Notes under the pieces: model-generated
Database searches by the model: none
What the model saw: the letters and a program-made list of their open reading frames with translations, nothing else
What the model was told of the DNA's origin: nothing
Origin: JBFWRI01 sp050248995
GTDB taxonomy: Bacteria; Pseudomonadota; Alphaproteobacteria; JAIXQD01
Reading direction: 5' to 3'
NCBI GenBank assembly: GCA_050248995.1
Contig: JBFWRI010000007.1
Span: forward strand, 1-64,000
DNA: 64,000 bases
Made by a program: the position numbers and the translations under genes
Shown here: positions 50,220-57,696 of the stretch, one piece after another
Position numbering within the stretch: the stretch's first letter is position 1
How the letters are laid out: every line of letters starts with the position of its first letter

Positions 50220-51878
50220 ATGACTTATATACCCCCGATTCAGGACCAGCTGTTCATCCTCAACAATGTTCTGGGAACGAATATCGACGACGCCGCGCTG
50301 GTGCTTGAAGCCGCCGGCGCGCTGGCCGCTGAAACCTTCGAGCCGCTGAATACCGTGGGCAACAAGGAAGGCGCCAAGCTGACCGACAAAGGCGTGACAA
50401 CAGCCACCGGTTTCAAAGCCGCCTACGCAGCTTACGTCGAAGGCGGCTGGAACGGCTTGCCGGCAGAAGAAGGATTCGGCGGTCAGGGCCTGCCGAAAGT
50501 TCTGGCGATGGCCGTGCAGGAACTATGGCAATCCGCCAACATCGGCCTTGCGCTGTGCGGCCTTCTTACACAGGGCTCGGTTGAACTATTGACCGCACAC
50601 GGCACTGACGCACAAAAGCAGAAGTATCTGCCAAAGCTGGTCAGCGGCGAGCACACCGGCACCATGAACCTGACCGAACCACAAGCCGGCAGTGATGTGG
50701 GCGCAGTGCGCACCAAGGCCGTCAAACAGGCCGACGGCACCTATAAAATCATCGGCCAGAAAATTTTCATCAGCTACGGCGATCACGACTTTACCGACAA
50801 CATCATCCACTTTGTGTTGGCACGCATTGAAGGCGCGCCTGCCGGCACCAAAGGCCTGTCGTTATTCCTTGTGCCCAAGGTGCTGGAAAACGGCAAAGCC
50901 AACGATGTGCGCTGCGTTTCACTGGAACACAAGCTGGGCCAGCATGGCAGCCCCACCTGCGTGATGGCGTTCGGCGATAACGGCGGCGCCTATGGCGAAA
51001 TCGTCGGCGCCGAAGGCGGCGGCATGGCCGGCATGTTCACGATGATGAACGAAGCGCGCCTTGGTGTTGGTATTCAGGGCCTTGGCCTGTGCGAACGCGC
51101 GCTGCAGCAGGGCCGGGCTTTTGCACAAGAACGCAAACAGGGCGGCAAGGCTATTATCGAATACCCCGATGTACGTCGCATGCTGCTGACGATTAAATCG
51201 CAAACCGAAGCCGCGCGCGGCCTCGCCTATTCAGCTACGGCTGCTGCCGACGCCGGCGACACCAAGCGCGTTGACCTGCTGACACCGCTGGTTAAGTCAT
51301 GGTGCACAGACCTGTCGAACGAGCTGACATCACTGAATATTCAGATCCACGGCGGCATGGGTTTTATCGAAGAAACCGGCGCCGCACAGCATTATCGCGA
51401 CGCGCGCGTGCTGGCGATTTACGAAGGCACCAACGGTATTCAGGCCAACGACCTGCTGTTCCGCAAGGTGCTGAAAGACGGCGGTGCGGAAGCCCGGCGC
51501 TATCTGGATGAAATCGAAAACCACGCCAAGACGCTGAAAGGCGACGCTGGCGAGGATGCGCAGGTGATTGGCGACAGCGTCATCGAAGCCGTGCAGCTGG
51601 TGCGCAAGGCCATTGATTACCTGCTAGACGAAAAAGACCCCGAACGCCAGCAGGCCGCAGCCGTACCGTTCCTCAACCTGTTTGTCCTTACCGCTGCCGG
51701 CGGCATGCATGCCCGTATGGTGAAGGCTGCGCTGGAAGCAGAACAAACACCCTTCATGCAAAGCAAGGTCACCAGTGGCCGCTTCTTCGTGCGCCACATC
51801 TTGTCGCACACGCTGGGGCTGGCTATTGCCGTGCGCCATACCAAGAGTATTGTGACGGCAACAGCGGAAACAATTTAA
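50220..51878 (+). CDS. Acyl-CoA dehydrogenase
   Basis: This is a flavoprotein of fatty-acid or branched acyl-CoA oxidation. The 552-residue protein belongs to the longer class with an N-terminal extension (YIPPIQDQLFILNNVLG, as in DmdC-like enzymes), followed by MNLTEPQAGSDVGAVRTKA, IFISYGDHDFTDNIIHFVLA, the C-terminal FAD domain with QIHGGMGFIEETGAAQHYRD, IYEGTNGIQANDLL, and an extra helical tail. Size is a little below the roughly 590 of this class. The NADAR gene follows with an overlapping ATG. Substrate cannot be assigned; beta-oxidation or methylmercaptopropionyl-CoA are options. Confidence 0.93.
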   Translation: MTYIPPIQDQLFILNNVLGTNIDDAALVLEAAGALAAETFEPLNTVGNKEGAKLTDKGVTTATGFKAAYAAYVEGGWNGLPAEEGFGGQGLPKVLAMAVQELWQSANIGLALCGLLTQGSVELLTAHGTDAQKQKYLPKLVSGEHTGTMNLTEPQAGSDVGAVRTKAVKQADGTYKIIGQKIFISYGDHDFTDNIIHFVLARIEGAPAGTKGLSLFLVPKVLENGKANDVRCVSLEHKLGQHGSPTCVMAFGDNGGAYGEIVGAEGGGMAGMFTMMNEARLGVGIQGLGLCERALQQGRAFAQERKQGGKAIIEYPDVRRMLLTIKSQTEAARGLAYSATAAADAGDTKRVDLLTPLVKSWCTDLSNELTSLNIQIHGGMGFIEETGAAQHYRDARVLAIYEGTNGIQANDLLFRKVLKDGGAEARRYLDEIENHAKTLKGDAGEDAQVIGDSVIEAVQLVRKAIDYLLDEKDPERQQAAAVPFLNLFVLTAAGGMHARMVKAALEAEQTPFMQSKVTSGRFFVRHILSHTLGLAIAVRHTKSIVTATAETI

Positions 51879-52333
51879 TGGAACCCATTACATTCTATGA
51901 ACCCGAAGATGAAAACGGCTGGCTGAGCAGCCTTGCGCCGTATGAAATCGTGATGAACGGTGTGGTATGGCCCACCGCCGAACACTGGTATCAGGCGCAG
52001 AAGTTTCCCAATGATCCAACGCTGCAGGAATTCCTGCGCCGCACCAGCGACCCGCGCACGGTCAAGGCCATTGCGCGTGATAACAAGGATGCACGCCGCG
52101 CCGATTGGGACGATGTGAAGGTTTCAATGTTCTATGAAGCCAACATGACCAAGTTCATCAAGCATCCCGCGCTGTGGGCGCAGCTGCTTGAAACCGGTCA
52201 TGCCGAACTGGTTGAACAATCCCCGCATGACCCCTTCTGGGGCCGCGCCGCAAACGGCACTGGCGAAAACATGGTTGGCGTCGTGCTGATGTACATCCGC
52301 GACGAGCTGCGCAACGCGCGCATGCGCGCCTAA
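51878..52333 (+). CDS. NADAR/YbiA-family N-glycosidase
   Basis: The 151-residue protein is a NADAR-domain enzyme: LSSLAPYEIVMNGVVWPTAE, HWYQAQKF, ARDNKDARRADWDDVKVSMF and the closing DPFWGRAANGTGENMVGVVLM. Known members hydrolyse N-glycosidic bonds: YbiA/COG3236 acts on riboflavin-pathway intermediates, and others remove ADP-ribose from nucleic-acid bases. The ATG overlaps the acyl-CoA dehydrogenase stop (TAATG), so translation is coupled to a metabolic gene. No DarT or macro-domain partner is adjacent, which favours a housekeeping role. Confidence 0.9.
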   Translation: MEPITFYEPEDENGWLSSLAPYEIVMNGVVWPTAEHWYQAQKFPNDPTLQEFLRRTSDPRTVKAIARDNKDARRADWDDVKVSMFYEANMTKFIKHPALWAQLLETGHAELVEQSPHDPFWGRAANGTGENMVGVVLMYIRDELRNARMRA

Positions 52334-52356
52334 TCACACAATCGAAAGCGCACGCA

Positions 52357-52713
52357 ATGAATGAAAACCCGCCCTGCCCCAAATGCCAGTCGCCTTATGT
52401 TTACGAAGACCGCGGCTTTTTTATCTGCCCGGAATGCGCACATGAATGGTCAGCTACAATGACAGCTGCAGCCGCCGAAGACAGCGCTGCGGGCAAGGTT
52501 GTGCGCGACGCCAACGGAACTGAATTAAAAGACGGCGATACCGTGACAGTCATCAAGGACTTGAAGGTCCGGGGGTCGTCATCGGTGGTAAAGGTCGGCA
52601 CCAAAGTCAAGAACATCCGCCTTGTCGATGGTGATCATGATATCGATTGTAAAATACCCGGCATCGGTGCAATGGGGCTGAAATCCGAATTTGTAAAAAA
52701 AGTTTCTGACTGA
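52357..52713 (+). CDS. yjdM: YjdM (PhnA-like) zinc-ribbon protein
   Basis: The 118-residue protein matches YjdM/PhnA. It has an N-terminal zinc ribbon (C7, C10, C24 and C27 in CPKC and CPEC), then the conserved core VVRDANGTELKDGDTVTVIK, DLKVRGSSSVVKVGTKVKNI and KIPGIGAMGLKSEFVKKV. The family is widespread and its cellular role is unclear despite the historical link with phosphonates. It lies 23 nt after the NADAR gene and may be in the same transcript. Confidence 0.93.
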   Translation: MNENPPCPKCQSPYVYEDRGFFICPECAHEWSATMTAAAAEDSAAGKVVRDANGTELKDGDTVTVIKDLKVRGSSSVVKVGTKVKNIRLVDGDHDIDCKIPGIGAMGLKSEFVKKVSD

Positions 52714-52782
52714 TCCGTAACTTCGACGTTTATACGGAGGCGGTATATGTGGATTCTGGGCGCTGCATCTGTTATACTGTAA

Positions 52783-52868
52783 CCTACATAGAGCCCGGAG
52801 TGGTGCCAGACCCGCGATCGCTCAAGCCAACGGCCACGGCTGCATTCGTATGTGTGCAATGTTGTAGG
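52783..52868 (+). ncRNA. Candidate small structured RNA
   Basis: In a 255-bp gap without a convincing gene, a -10-like TATACT (52773-52778) is followed 5 nt later by CCTACA, which pairs exactly with TGTAGG at 52863-52868. Inside, AGCC/GGCT and GTGG/CCAC add inner pairing around a purine/pyrimidine-rich loop that includes GCGATCGC. The closing stem starting right at the predicted transcript start is typical of stable RNAs such as 6S, but the length of about 86 nt is short for 6S and no family signature is certain. Strand and existence are tentative. Confidence 0.35.
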
Positions 52869-52968
52869 GAAATTTGAATCGCCTAACGTGTTGAAACTCC
52901 CCGCAGATTTTTCAACCCCACCCCCACCCCTGAATCAGTTATGCTGCATCTCATCAAAGGAGATTCCC

Positions 52969-53037
52969 ATGGGTATGGATGTTATTCTGATTGGCGCGGC
53001 TGTTCTGTTTTTCTTCTGGCAAACCCAGCAGGCCTAA
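52969..53037 (+). CDS. Very small membrane peptide (22 aa)
   Basis: An ideal ribosome binding site (AAAGGAG) lies 6 nt before the ATG of a 22-codon frame: MGMDVILIGAAVLFFFWQTQQA. It is almost entirely one hydrophobic helix with a short polar end, like known bacterial small membrane proteins. The stop directly abuts the end of the convergent SDR gene. Strong translation signal and clear membrane character support it; conservation is unchecked. Confidence 0.5.
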   Translation: MGMDVILIGAAVLFFFWQTQQA

Positions 53038-53802
53038 TTATTCAGCTGTCCAGCCGCCATCAATGACAAGCGCGGTGCCCGTAACCAGCGCTGCCGCGTC
53101 AGACGCAAGATATACGACACCGCCCATAATGTCTTCCACCCGGCCCAAGCGGTTCAGCTTGATCTTGTTCACAATGCCCTGCTTTACCGTAGGGTCAGTG
53201 ATAAACTTTTTTGACATCTCGGTTTCTATGAATGTCGGACATATGGTGTTCACGCGGATATTGTGTGGCCCTAATTCAATCGCCATAGCCTTTGTCATAC
53301 CTTCAACAGCATGCTTGGTGCCGCAATAGGCCGAGCGGTTTGGCCCGCCTACAATGCCCATCTGCGATGATATATTGATAATCGAACCCGGCATGCCGCT
53401 GGCGATAAGCTTCTTTGCAACTGCTTGGCTGGTAAAGAACAACGCGCGCTGGTTCAGGTTGACCATGGTGTCAAAGTCTTTGATCTGCACATCAAGAAAC
53501 GGCGCATAAATATTTGTTCCAGCGTTATTGACCAGAATATCAAAAGTCTCTTCAGCATTAACCAGCGCCGCTGTCTTTTCCAGATCTGTGATATCAAGGG
53601 CAACAGCTTTGGCCTTACCGCCTGCTTTACTGATCTCCTGAGCCACTTGTTCGATCTCAGCTGTTGTCCGCGCAATAAGTGTTACGGCAGCACCTGCCTG
53701 TGCAAGGCCGGCAGCAATCGCCTGACCAATACCACGACCGGCCCCCGTAACCAGGGCACGCTTACCTGATAAACTAAAGGATGGGGCTTGGGGTAACTGC
53801 AT
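53038..53802 (-). CDS. Short-chain dehydrogenase/reductase
   Basis: The 254-residue protein is a classical SDR: cofactor motif TGAGRGIG at 19-26, NNAG at 92-95, catalytic serine in INISSQMG (about 145), and Y159/K163 in YCGTKH. It ends with LVIDGGWTAE. I place the start at the ATG at 53802 with AAGGCG 6 nt upstream; the frame is open 37 codons further into the next gene. SDRs of this form often act on 3-oxoacyl or sugar substrates with NAD(P)H; the substrate here is unknown. Confidence 0.92.
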   Translation of the reverse strand: MQLPQAPSFSLSGKRALVTGAGRGIGQAIAAGLAQAGAAVTLIARTTAEIEQVAQEISKAGGKAKAVALDITDLEKTAALVNAEETFDILVNNAGTNIYAPFLDVQIKDFDTMVNLNQRALFFTSQAVAKKLIASGMPGSIINISSQMGIVGGPNRSAYCGTKHAVEGMTKAMAIELGPHNIRVNTICPTFIETEMSKKFITDPTVKQGIVNKIKLNRLGRVEDIMGGVVYLASDAAALVTGTALVIDGGWTAE

Positions 53803-53864
53803 AAGATCGCCTTCTTGTTGATGAAGCAAAGTTCTCACGATTTGGCGGTGCGCGCAACCGAGGC

Positions 53865-54227
53865 TTAATAAGGGGCGTAGCGGCGCCAGCAGCCGATTTC
53901 GTCGACCGAGCAATCCGGCAGCGGACGGCTGGTTGTTGTTGCTGTGTCACTGCTTACAATATCCATCACCGACGGCTGGAACATATCCTGAAACCACAGC
54001 TGCTCGCCAACCCAGTGCACACCGCCAGCAATCACCAGCACCACTGCCGAGCCGCCCACCACAAGTTTGGTTAGTTCCCAGCGTATCCAGCGCTCGTCGT
54101 AATCATCATTATCGCGGTTCGGCTTGCGTGGGCCTTCGCCCCGGCCGCCATCCCCGCCCCGGGGCGGCAATGGGGGTAACCCGCCCGCAAGGATATCATC
54201 TGTCAGTTTGGTGCGCAGGTAAGCCAT
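53865..54227 (-). CDS. Small membrane protein with Gly/Pro-rich N-terminus (120 aa)
   Basis: Starting at the ATG at 54227, the protein has a Gly/Pro-rich charged stretch (GGLPPLPPRGGDGGRGEGPR, then DNDDYDERW), a membrane helix (LTKLVVGGSAVVLVIAGGVH, about 52-71), and a C-terminal tail with two cysteines (PDCSVDEIGCWRRYAPY) that is probably periplasmic. I do not recognise it. The upstream part of the frame uses a GTG inside icd and is not used. It is divergent from icd. Confidence 0.65.
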   Translation of the reverse strand: MAYLRTKLTDDILAGGLPPLPPRGGDGGRGEGPRKPNRDNDDYDERWIRWELTKLVVGGSAVVLVIAGGVHWVGEQLWFQDMFQPSVMDIVSSDTATTTSRPLPDCSVDEIGCWRRYAPY

Positions 54228-54306
54228 GGAAATCCTTGGCCGAAAGGCCTTAACCGGAAAATAAGCAAATCGGCCTAATCCTTCAACCAACAAAGAGGGA
54301 AATAAA

Positions 54307-55749
54307 ATGGCAAAGACACCTATCACAGTTGCCTACGGCGACGGCATCGGCCCTGAAATCATGCCGGCCTGCCTGCAGATCATGGAAGCCGCCGGCGCGC
54401 AGCTGGATATCCAGCGCATTGATATCGGCGAGAAGGTTTACCTGGAAGGCCACACCAGCGGCATCAAGCCCGAAGCATGGGAAAGCCTGCGCGCCACCAA
54501 GGTGCTGTACAAAGCACCTATCACCACGCCGCGCGGCGGCGGCTATAAAAGCCTGAACGTCACCATTCGCAAAACGGTTGGTCTGTTTGCTAACGTGCGT
54601 CCGTGCATTTCATTCCATCCGTTTGTGAAAACCAAACACCCGGTCATGGATGTTGTGATCGTACGCGAAAACGAAGAAGACCTTTATGCCGGTATCGAAT
54701 ACCGCCAGTCGGAAGAAGTTTACACCGGCATCAAGATGGTCACGCGTGCAGGAACCGAACGCATCATTCGCTATGCCTTCGATTATGCGCGCTTCAACGG
54801 CCGCAAGAAAGTCACCGCCTTCGTGAAAGATAATATCATGAAGGGCACGGATGGCCTTTTCAAAAACCTGTTCGTCGACATCGCCAAAGAATACCCGGAT
54901 ATCACAGCTGATGATTTCATCATCGATATCGGTACCGCCAAGCTGGCCGACAAGCCCGAGATGTTCGATGTGATTGTCACGCAAAACCTGTATGGCGACA
55001 TCATTTCCGACGTCGCCGCCGAAATCACCGGATCGGTCGGCCTTGGCAGTTCGTCCAACATCGGCGAACACTGCGCCATGTTCGAAGCTATCCACGGTAG
55101 CGCCCCCGATATCGCGGGCAAAGGCATTGCCAACCCGTCGGGCCTGCTGCTGGCAGGCGTGCTGATGCTGAACCATCTTGGTCAGGGCGACGCGGCCACC
55201 AAAGTTCACAATGCATGGCTGAAAACCATTGAAGACGGCATCCACACCGGCGACATTTTCAAGCCCGGCATCAGCAAGGAACGCGTTGGCACCGAAGGTT
55301 TCACCAAGGCCGTGCTGGCACGCCTTGGCCAGAAGCCGACGCAAATGAAGCCGGTTGATTATTCAAAAGCCACGAAACCGATGGAAACGCCGAAGGTTGG
55401 CGCAACTGTTGTGGTGAAGAAAGAACTGGTGGGCTGCGATCTGTTTATCTATTGGCCTGAATACGCCAAGCGCGACATTGATGCATTCGCAAACAAACTG
55501 AAAACGCTTGGCGGCAAGCTGCAACTGGCTCTCATTACCAGCCGTGGTGTCAAGGCGTGGCCTGATGGCTCGCCCGAAACAACGTTCACCGACACGTGTT
55601 CATGTCGCTTCAAAGGCGATGGCGTGGCAATGGCCGATGTACTGGCACTGATGAACGCCGTAACGGCCGCCGGCTTCACCATCAACAAGATGGAAACGCT
55701 TGTCACGTTCGACGGCAAGTCGGGCTTCAGCGCGGGTGCCGGGGAATAA
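54307..55749 (+). CDS. icd: Isocitrate dehydrogenase, long (Thermus/Rickettsia) type
   Basis: This TCA-cycle enzyme oxidises isocitrate to 2-oxoglutarate. The 480-residue protein has the isocitrate-binding RSLNVxxR-like motif KSLNVTIRK (S82), NEEDLYAGIEY, and a C-terminal extension of about 140 residues found in the Thermus and Rickettsia forms. At the coenzyme site the sequence is HGSAPDIAGKGIANP, with D268 and I269 where NADP enzymes of the E. coli type have Lys and Tyr; aspartate at this place favours NAD. The ribosome binding site GAGGGAAAT precedes the ATG. The next gene overlaps its stop (TAATG). Confidence 0.94.
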   Translation: MAKTPITVAYGDGIGPEIMPACLQIMEAAGAQLDIQRIDIGEKVYLEGHTSGIKPEAWESLRATKVLYKAPITTPRGGGYKSLNVTIRKTVGLFANVRPCISFHPFVKTKHPVMDVVIVRENEEDLYAGIEYRQSEEVYTGIKMVTRAGTERIIRYAFDYARFNGRKKVTAFVKDNIMKGTDGLFKNLFVDIAKEYPDITADDFIIDIGTAKLADKPEMFDVIVTQNLYGDIISDVAAEITGSVGLGSSSNIGEHCAMFEAIHGSAPDIAGKGIANPSGLLLAGVLMLNHLGQGDAATKVHNAWLKTIEDGIHTGDIFKPGISKERVGTEGFTKAVLARLGQKPTQMKPVDYSKATKPMETPKVGATVVVKKELVGCDLFIYWPEYAKRDIDAFANKLKTLGGKLQLALITSRGVKAWPDGSPETTFTDTCSCRFKGDGVAMADVLALMNAVTAAGFTINKMETLVTFDGKSGFSAGAGE

Positions 55750-56672
55750 TGGCCTTCGCCTATCTGCTGGCGTTTGTTCTTCCGGGCCTATGGGCCTGCT
55801 GCAATGTTATTGACCAAAAAATCTCGCACCAGATGCGTTTTCGCATCAGCAGCATTCTGGTCATTAACGCACTGCTGATTATCTGCTTTTACCTACCTGT
55901 ATTTTACGCCATCTTCCGTCCCGCGGCTTTCCCGGCTGAACATGCGGCCGTCATCATTACTTACGGCCTGCTTGATACCCTGTACCTCGTTCCCTATTAC
56001 ATTGCGCTCCGTCATATCAGCACCTCGGTTGTCGGTGCGCTGTTTAAGATGGGTGCCGTCGTGGTGGCGATTGAAAGCTATATCTTCCTTGGTGAAGAAC
56101 TTATGCCCGTACAGTACGTCGGCTTTGCGATTGTCGTCGCGGCCAGCCTGTACGCCAGCTACCACAAGGGGGACGAGAATGCCCCGCGCAAACTGTCGAT
56201 CGCTTTCTGGCTGATGCTGCTGGCTGCCTTTGTCACATCCAGCAACGCCGTGCTGGGTAAGTACGCCACAACTATCATGCCGTGGCACACCATGTACTTC
56301 TGGTCGCAGCTGACCGCCGCACTGCTCGTCCTGACGATTCTTGTTGCGCCGGCTGTCCGCCGCCATCTGCTAAGCGACCTGAAGCGTCACCCTGAAATGA
56401 AGCGTTACGCAATGACAGAACAGTTTTTCGCTACGCTGGCCGAAGGCGGCATGTTTTTCGTAATGGCCCATATCCCTGTCACGATCATGAAAGCCATCGC
56501 TGCCCTGCAACCGGTCTATCTGCTGCTGTTTGCGCGGCTGTTCCACCGCCGCATGCCAGGCCTGTTTCATGAAGACCTGCGGCCGAAGGAAGTTGAGCGC
56601 AAGATGGTCAGCTTCGCGTTTATCGGCGTCGGATTATTCGTTATTTTCGTGGTATCGACGTTTTGGCGCTAG
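55749..56672 (+). CDS. EamA/DMT-superfamily permease-like protein
   Basis: The 307-residue protein is a multi-pass inner-membrane protein with eight to ten hydrophobic segments, arranged as two similar halves (AFAYLLAFVLPGLWACCNVI ... LSIAFWLMLLAAFVTSSNAV), the pattern of EamA-type drug/metabolite transporters. The first segment starts at the N-terminal methionine. The start overlaps the icd stop, so it is probably translated with it. Substrate and direction of transport are unknown. The 3' end overlaps the convergent HD gene by 4 nt (CTAG). Confidence 0.85.
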   Translation: MAFAYLLAFVLPGLWACCNVIDQKISHQMRFRISSILVINALLIICFYLPVFYAIFRPAAFPAEHAAVIITYGLLDTLYLVPYYIALRHISTSVVGALFKMGAVVVAIESYIFLGEELMPVQYVGFAIVVAASLYASYHKGDENAPRKLSIAFWLMLLAAFVTSSNAVLGKYATTIMPWHTMYFWSQLTAALLVLTILVAPAVRRHLLSDLKRHPEMKRYAMTEQFFATLAEGGMFFVMAHIPVTIMKAIAALQPVYLLLFARLFHRRMPGLFHEDLRPKEVERKMVSFAFIGVGLFVIFVVSTFWR

Positions 56673-57346
56673 CCTAACCGGTCTTGAGGGCCGGTGCTGC
56701 GGCGTGAACGACTGCGTGGTGGCGGATTGAGAAGGCTCTGCTCTTCCCGATCAATCGCCTGCATCGCCTTGGCATAGCGGACTTGAAACAAGTCATACAA
56801 CGTCGGTGACAATTCCTTGCCAAGTTCGAATATAGCGGCAGCTGCATTCAGGTTGAAACGCTTCTTTTCAGGCGTCCACTTTTTCGGCAATTCTTCGGGT
56901 TTACTGTTGCTGTATTTGTCAGCCATTTTCACAAGCTGCGCACGCCACGACATTGTCGGGAACTTCTTGATCTGATGCTCTTTCTTTGCTTCCGAGCTCA
57001 GTGTGTCGTCTTGGTGTGAGACTTCATTGACGACATCGGCAACCAGATTGCCGAACTTCTGGCGGATTATCCGTCCGTAATGTGTATCTTCTTTTACATC
57101 ATGCAGGTAAGCAGCAATGATGGTGATTAAATCGGCCTTTGGTTCCAGCCTAACAATGCGGGCTGTTTCTGCCTTGTGGTTGAAGTAAGGGAAATCTACT
57201 TCTTTGCGGCGTTGATCGCGGTGCGCCTTGGCTGAAAACTGAACAGCTTCCGTAACCCAGAAGAGCTGCTCTTGCGCGCTCATCGAATTCGGGTCAGCTG
57301 CATAGGCATCTAGCGGGTGGATTTTTGTGGCTGGGGCTGCTGTCAT
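56669..57346 (-). CDS. MESH1-like HD hydrolase (possible (p)ppGpp hydrolase)
   Basis: The 225-residue protein resembles stand-alone SpoT/MESH1 HD domains. It reads AVQFSAKAHRDQRRKEVDFP, then FPYFNHKAETARIV, LITIIAAYLHDVKEDTHYG with the HD pair and the ED of the ppGpp hydrolase motif, and LVKMADKYSN, where the Asp completes the metal site. A synthetase domain is absent. The C-terminal 70 residues are basic and Pro/Arg/Ser-rich. It is convergent with the permease gene. A guanosine-tetraphosphate hydrolase role is likely from the motif but not proven. Confidence 0.82.
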   Translation of the reverse strand: MTAAPATKIHPLDAYAADPNSMSAQEQLFWVTEAVQFSAKAHRDQRRKEVDFPYFNHKAETARIVRLEPKADLITIIAAYLHDVKEDTHYGRIIRQKFGNLVADVVNEVSHQDDTLSSEAKKEHQIKKFPTMSWRAQLVKMADKYSNSKPEELPKKWTPEKKRFNLNAAAAIFELGKELSPTLYDLFQVRYAKAMQAIDREEQSLLNPPPRSRSRRSTGPQDRLG

Positions 57347-57474
57347 GCGGTATCCTTCTTTTGGCGACTATCGCAGCCGACTCGGGGTCATTTCAAGCTG
57401 CATATTTCCGCATCCGGAATCAGGCTTATTAAGATTAACCTCTTCGAATCACTAGGCAGAAACTGCCCGATTTG

Positions 57475-57490
57475 TTAATCAACGGTTAAC
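57475..57490. promoter_or_regulatory. CtrA binding box TTAA-N7-TTAAC
   Basis: TTAA (57475-57478), seven bases, TTAAC (57486-57490): an exact match to the CtrA consensus of alphaproteobacteria. It lies about 207 bp upstream of the fliF GTG. In Caulobacter the fliF operon promoter is a CtrA target, so the place is as expected. Confidence 0.8.
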
Positions 57491-57584
57491 TATTGGTGTT
57501 TAGGTTTGTTAACAGATGTGCTAAGAATACAGCAAAACTGCGGTGTATTTCTTAAAGCAGTCTGTAACGGGGGTTACTTAATCT

Positions 57585-57600
57585 TGGTAAAGTCTTTGCA
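57585..57600 (+). promoter_or_regulatory. Sigma54-type promoter upstream of fliF
   Basis: TTGGTAAAGTCTTTGCA has GG at 57586-57587 and GC at 57598-57599 with exactly ten bases between, and fits TGGCAC-N5-TTGCA with partial mismatch in the -24 half. The start would be near 57611, leaving an 86-nt leader to fliF. The sigma54 activator FlbD is encoded in the same operon. Confidence 0.6.
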
Positions 57601-57696
57601 CGTTTACCCTGAGGCGAAAGAAAAATACCCAAGACAAAAACAGCGTCAGGGTCACGGGTTAAGATTTAACTCGGTTAAGTCCAGGGGGAGAGCGGC

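Larger units (their letters stand above)
57347..57696. other. 350-bp non-coding region upstream of fliF
   Basis: This is the only gap of more than 300 bases in the window. It separates the start of the HD gene (57346, minus) from the fliF GTG. It is AT-rich relative to the genes, holds the CtrA box and the sigma54 promoter listed separately, and carries several further TTAA half-sites. A short frame at 57506-57700 has no plausible start signal. I see no other element. Confidence 0.85.

Noticed and set aside
51878..52713. DarT-NADAR-like toxin-antitoxin pair
   Set aside because: No DarT-like ADP-ribosyltransferase is adjacent; the neighbours are an acyl-CoA dehydrogenase and YjdM.
52814..52821. 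GCGATCGC palindrome
   Set aside because: It occurs once in this gap and shows no repeat pattern in the intergenic regions I read; likely part of the putative RNA loop.
52714..52870. 6S RNA (ssrS) assignment for the structured gap
   Set aside because: The closing stem fits, but the length between stem strands is too short and the usual neighbours (zapA, 5-formyl-THF cyclo-ligase) are missing; kept only as an unnamed candidate.
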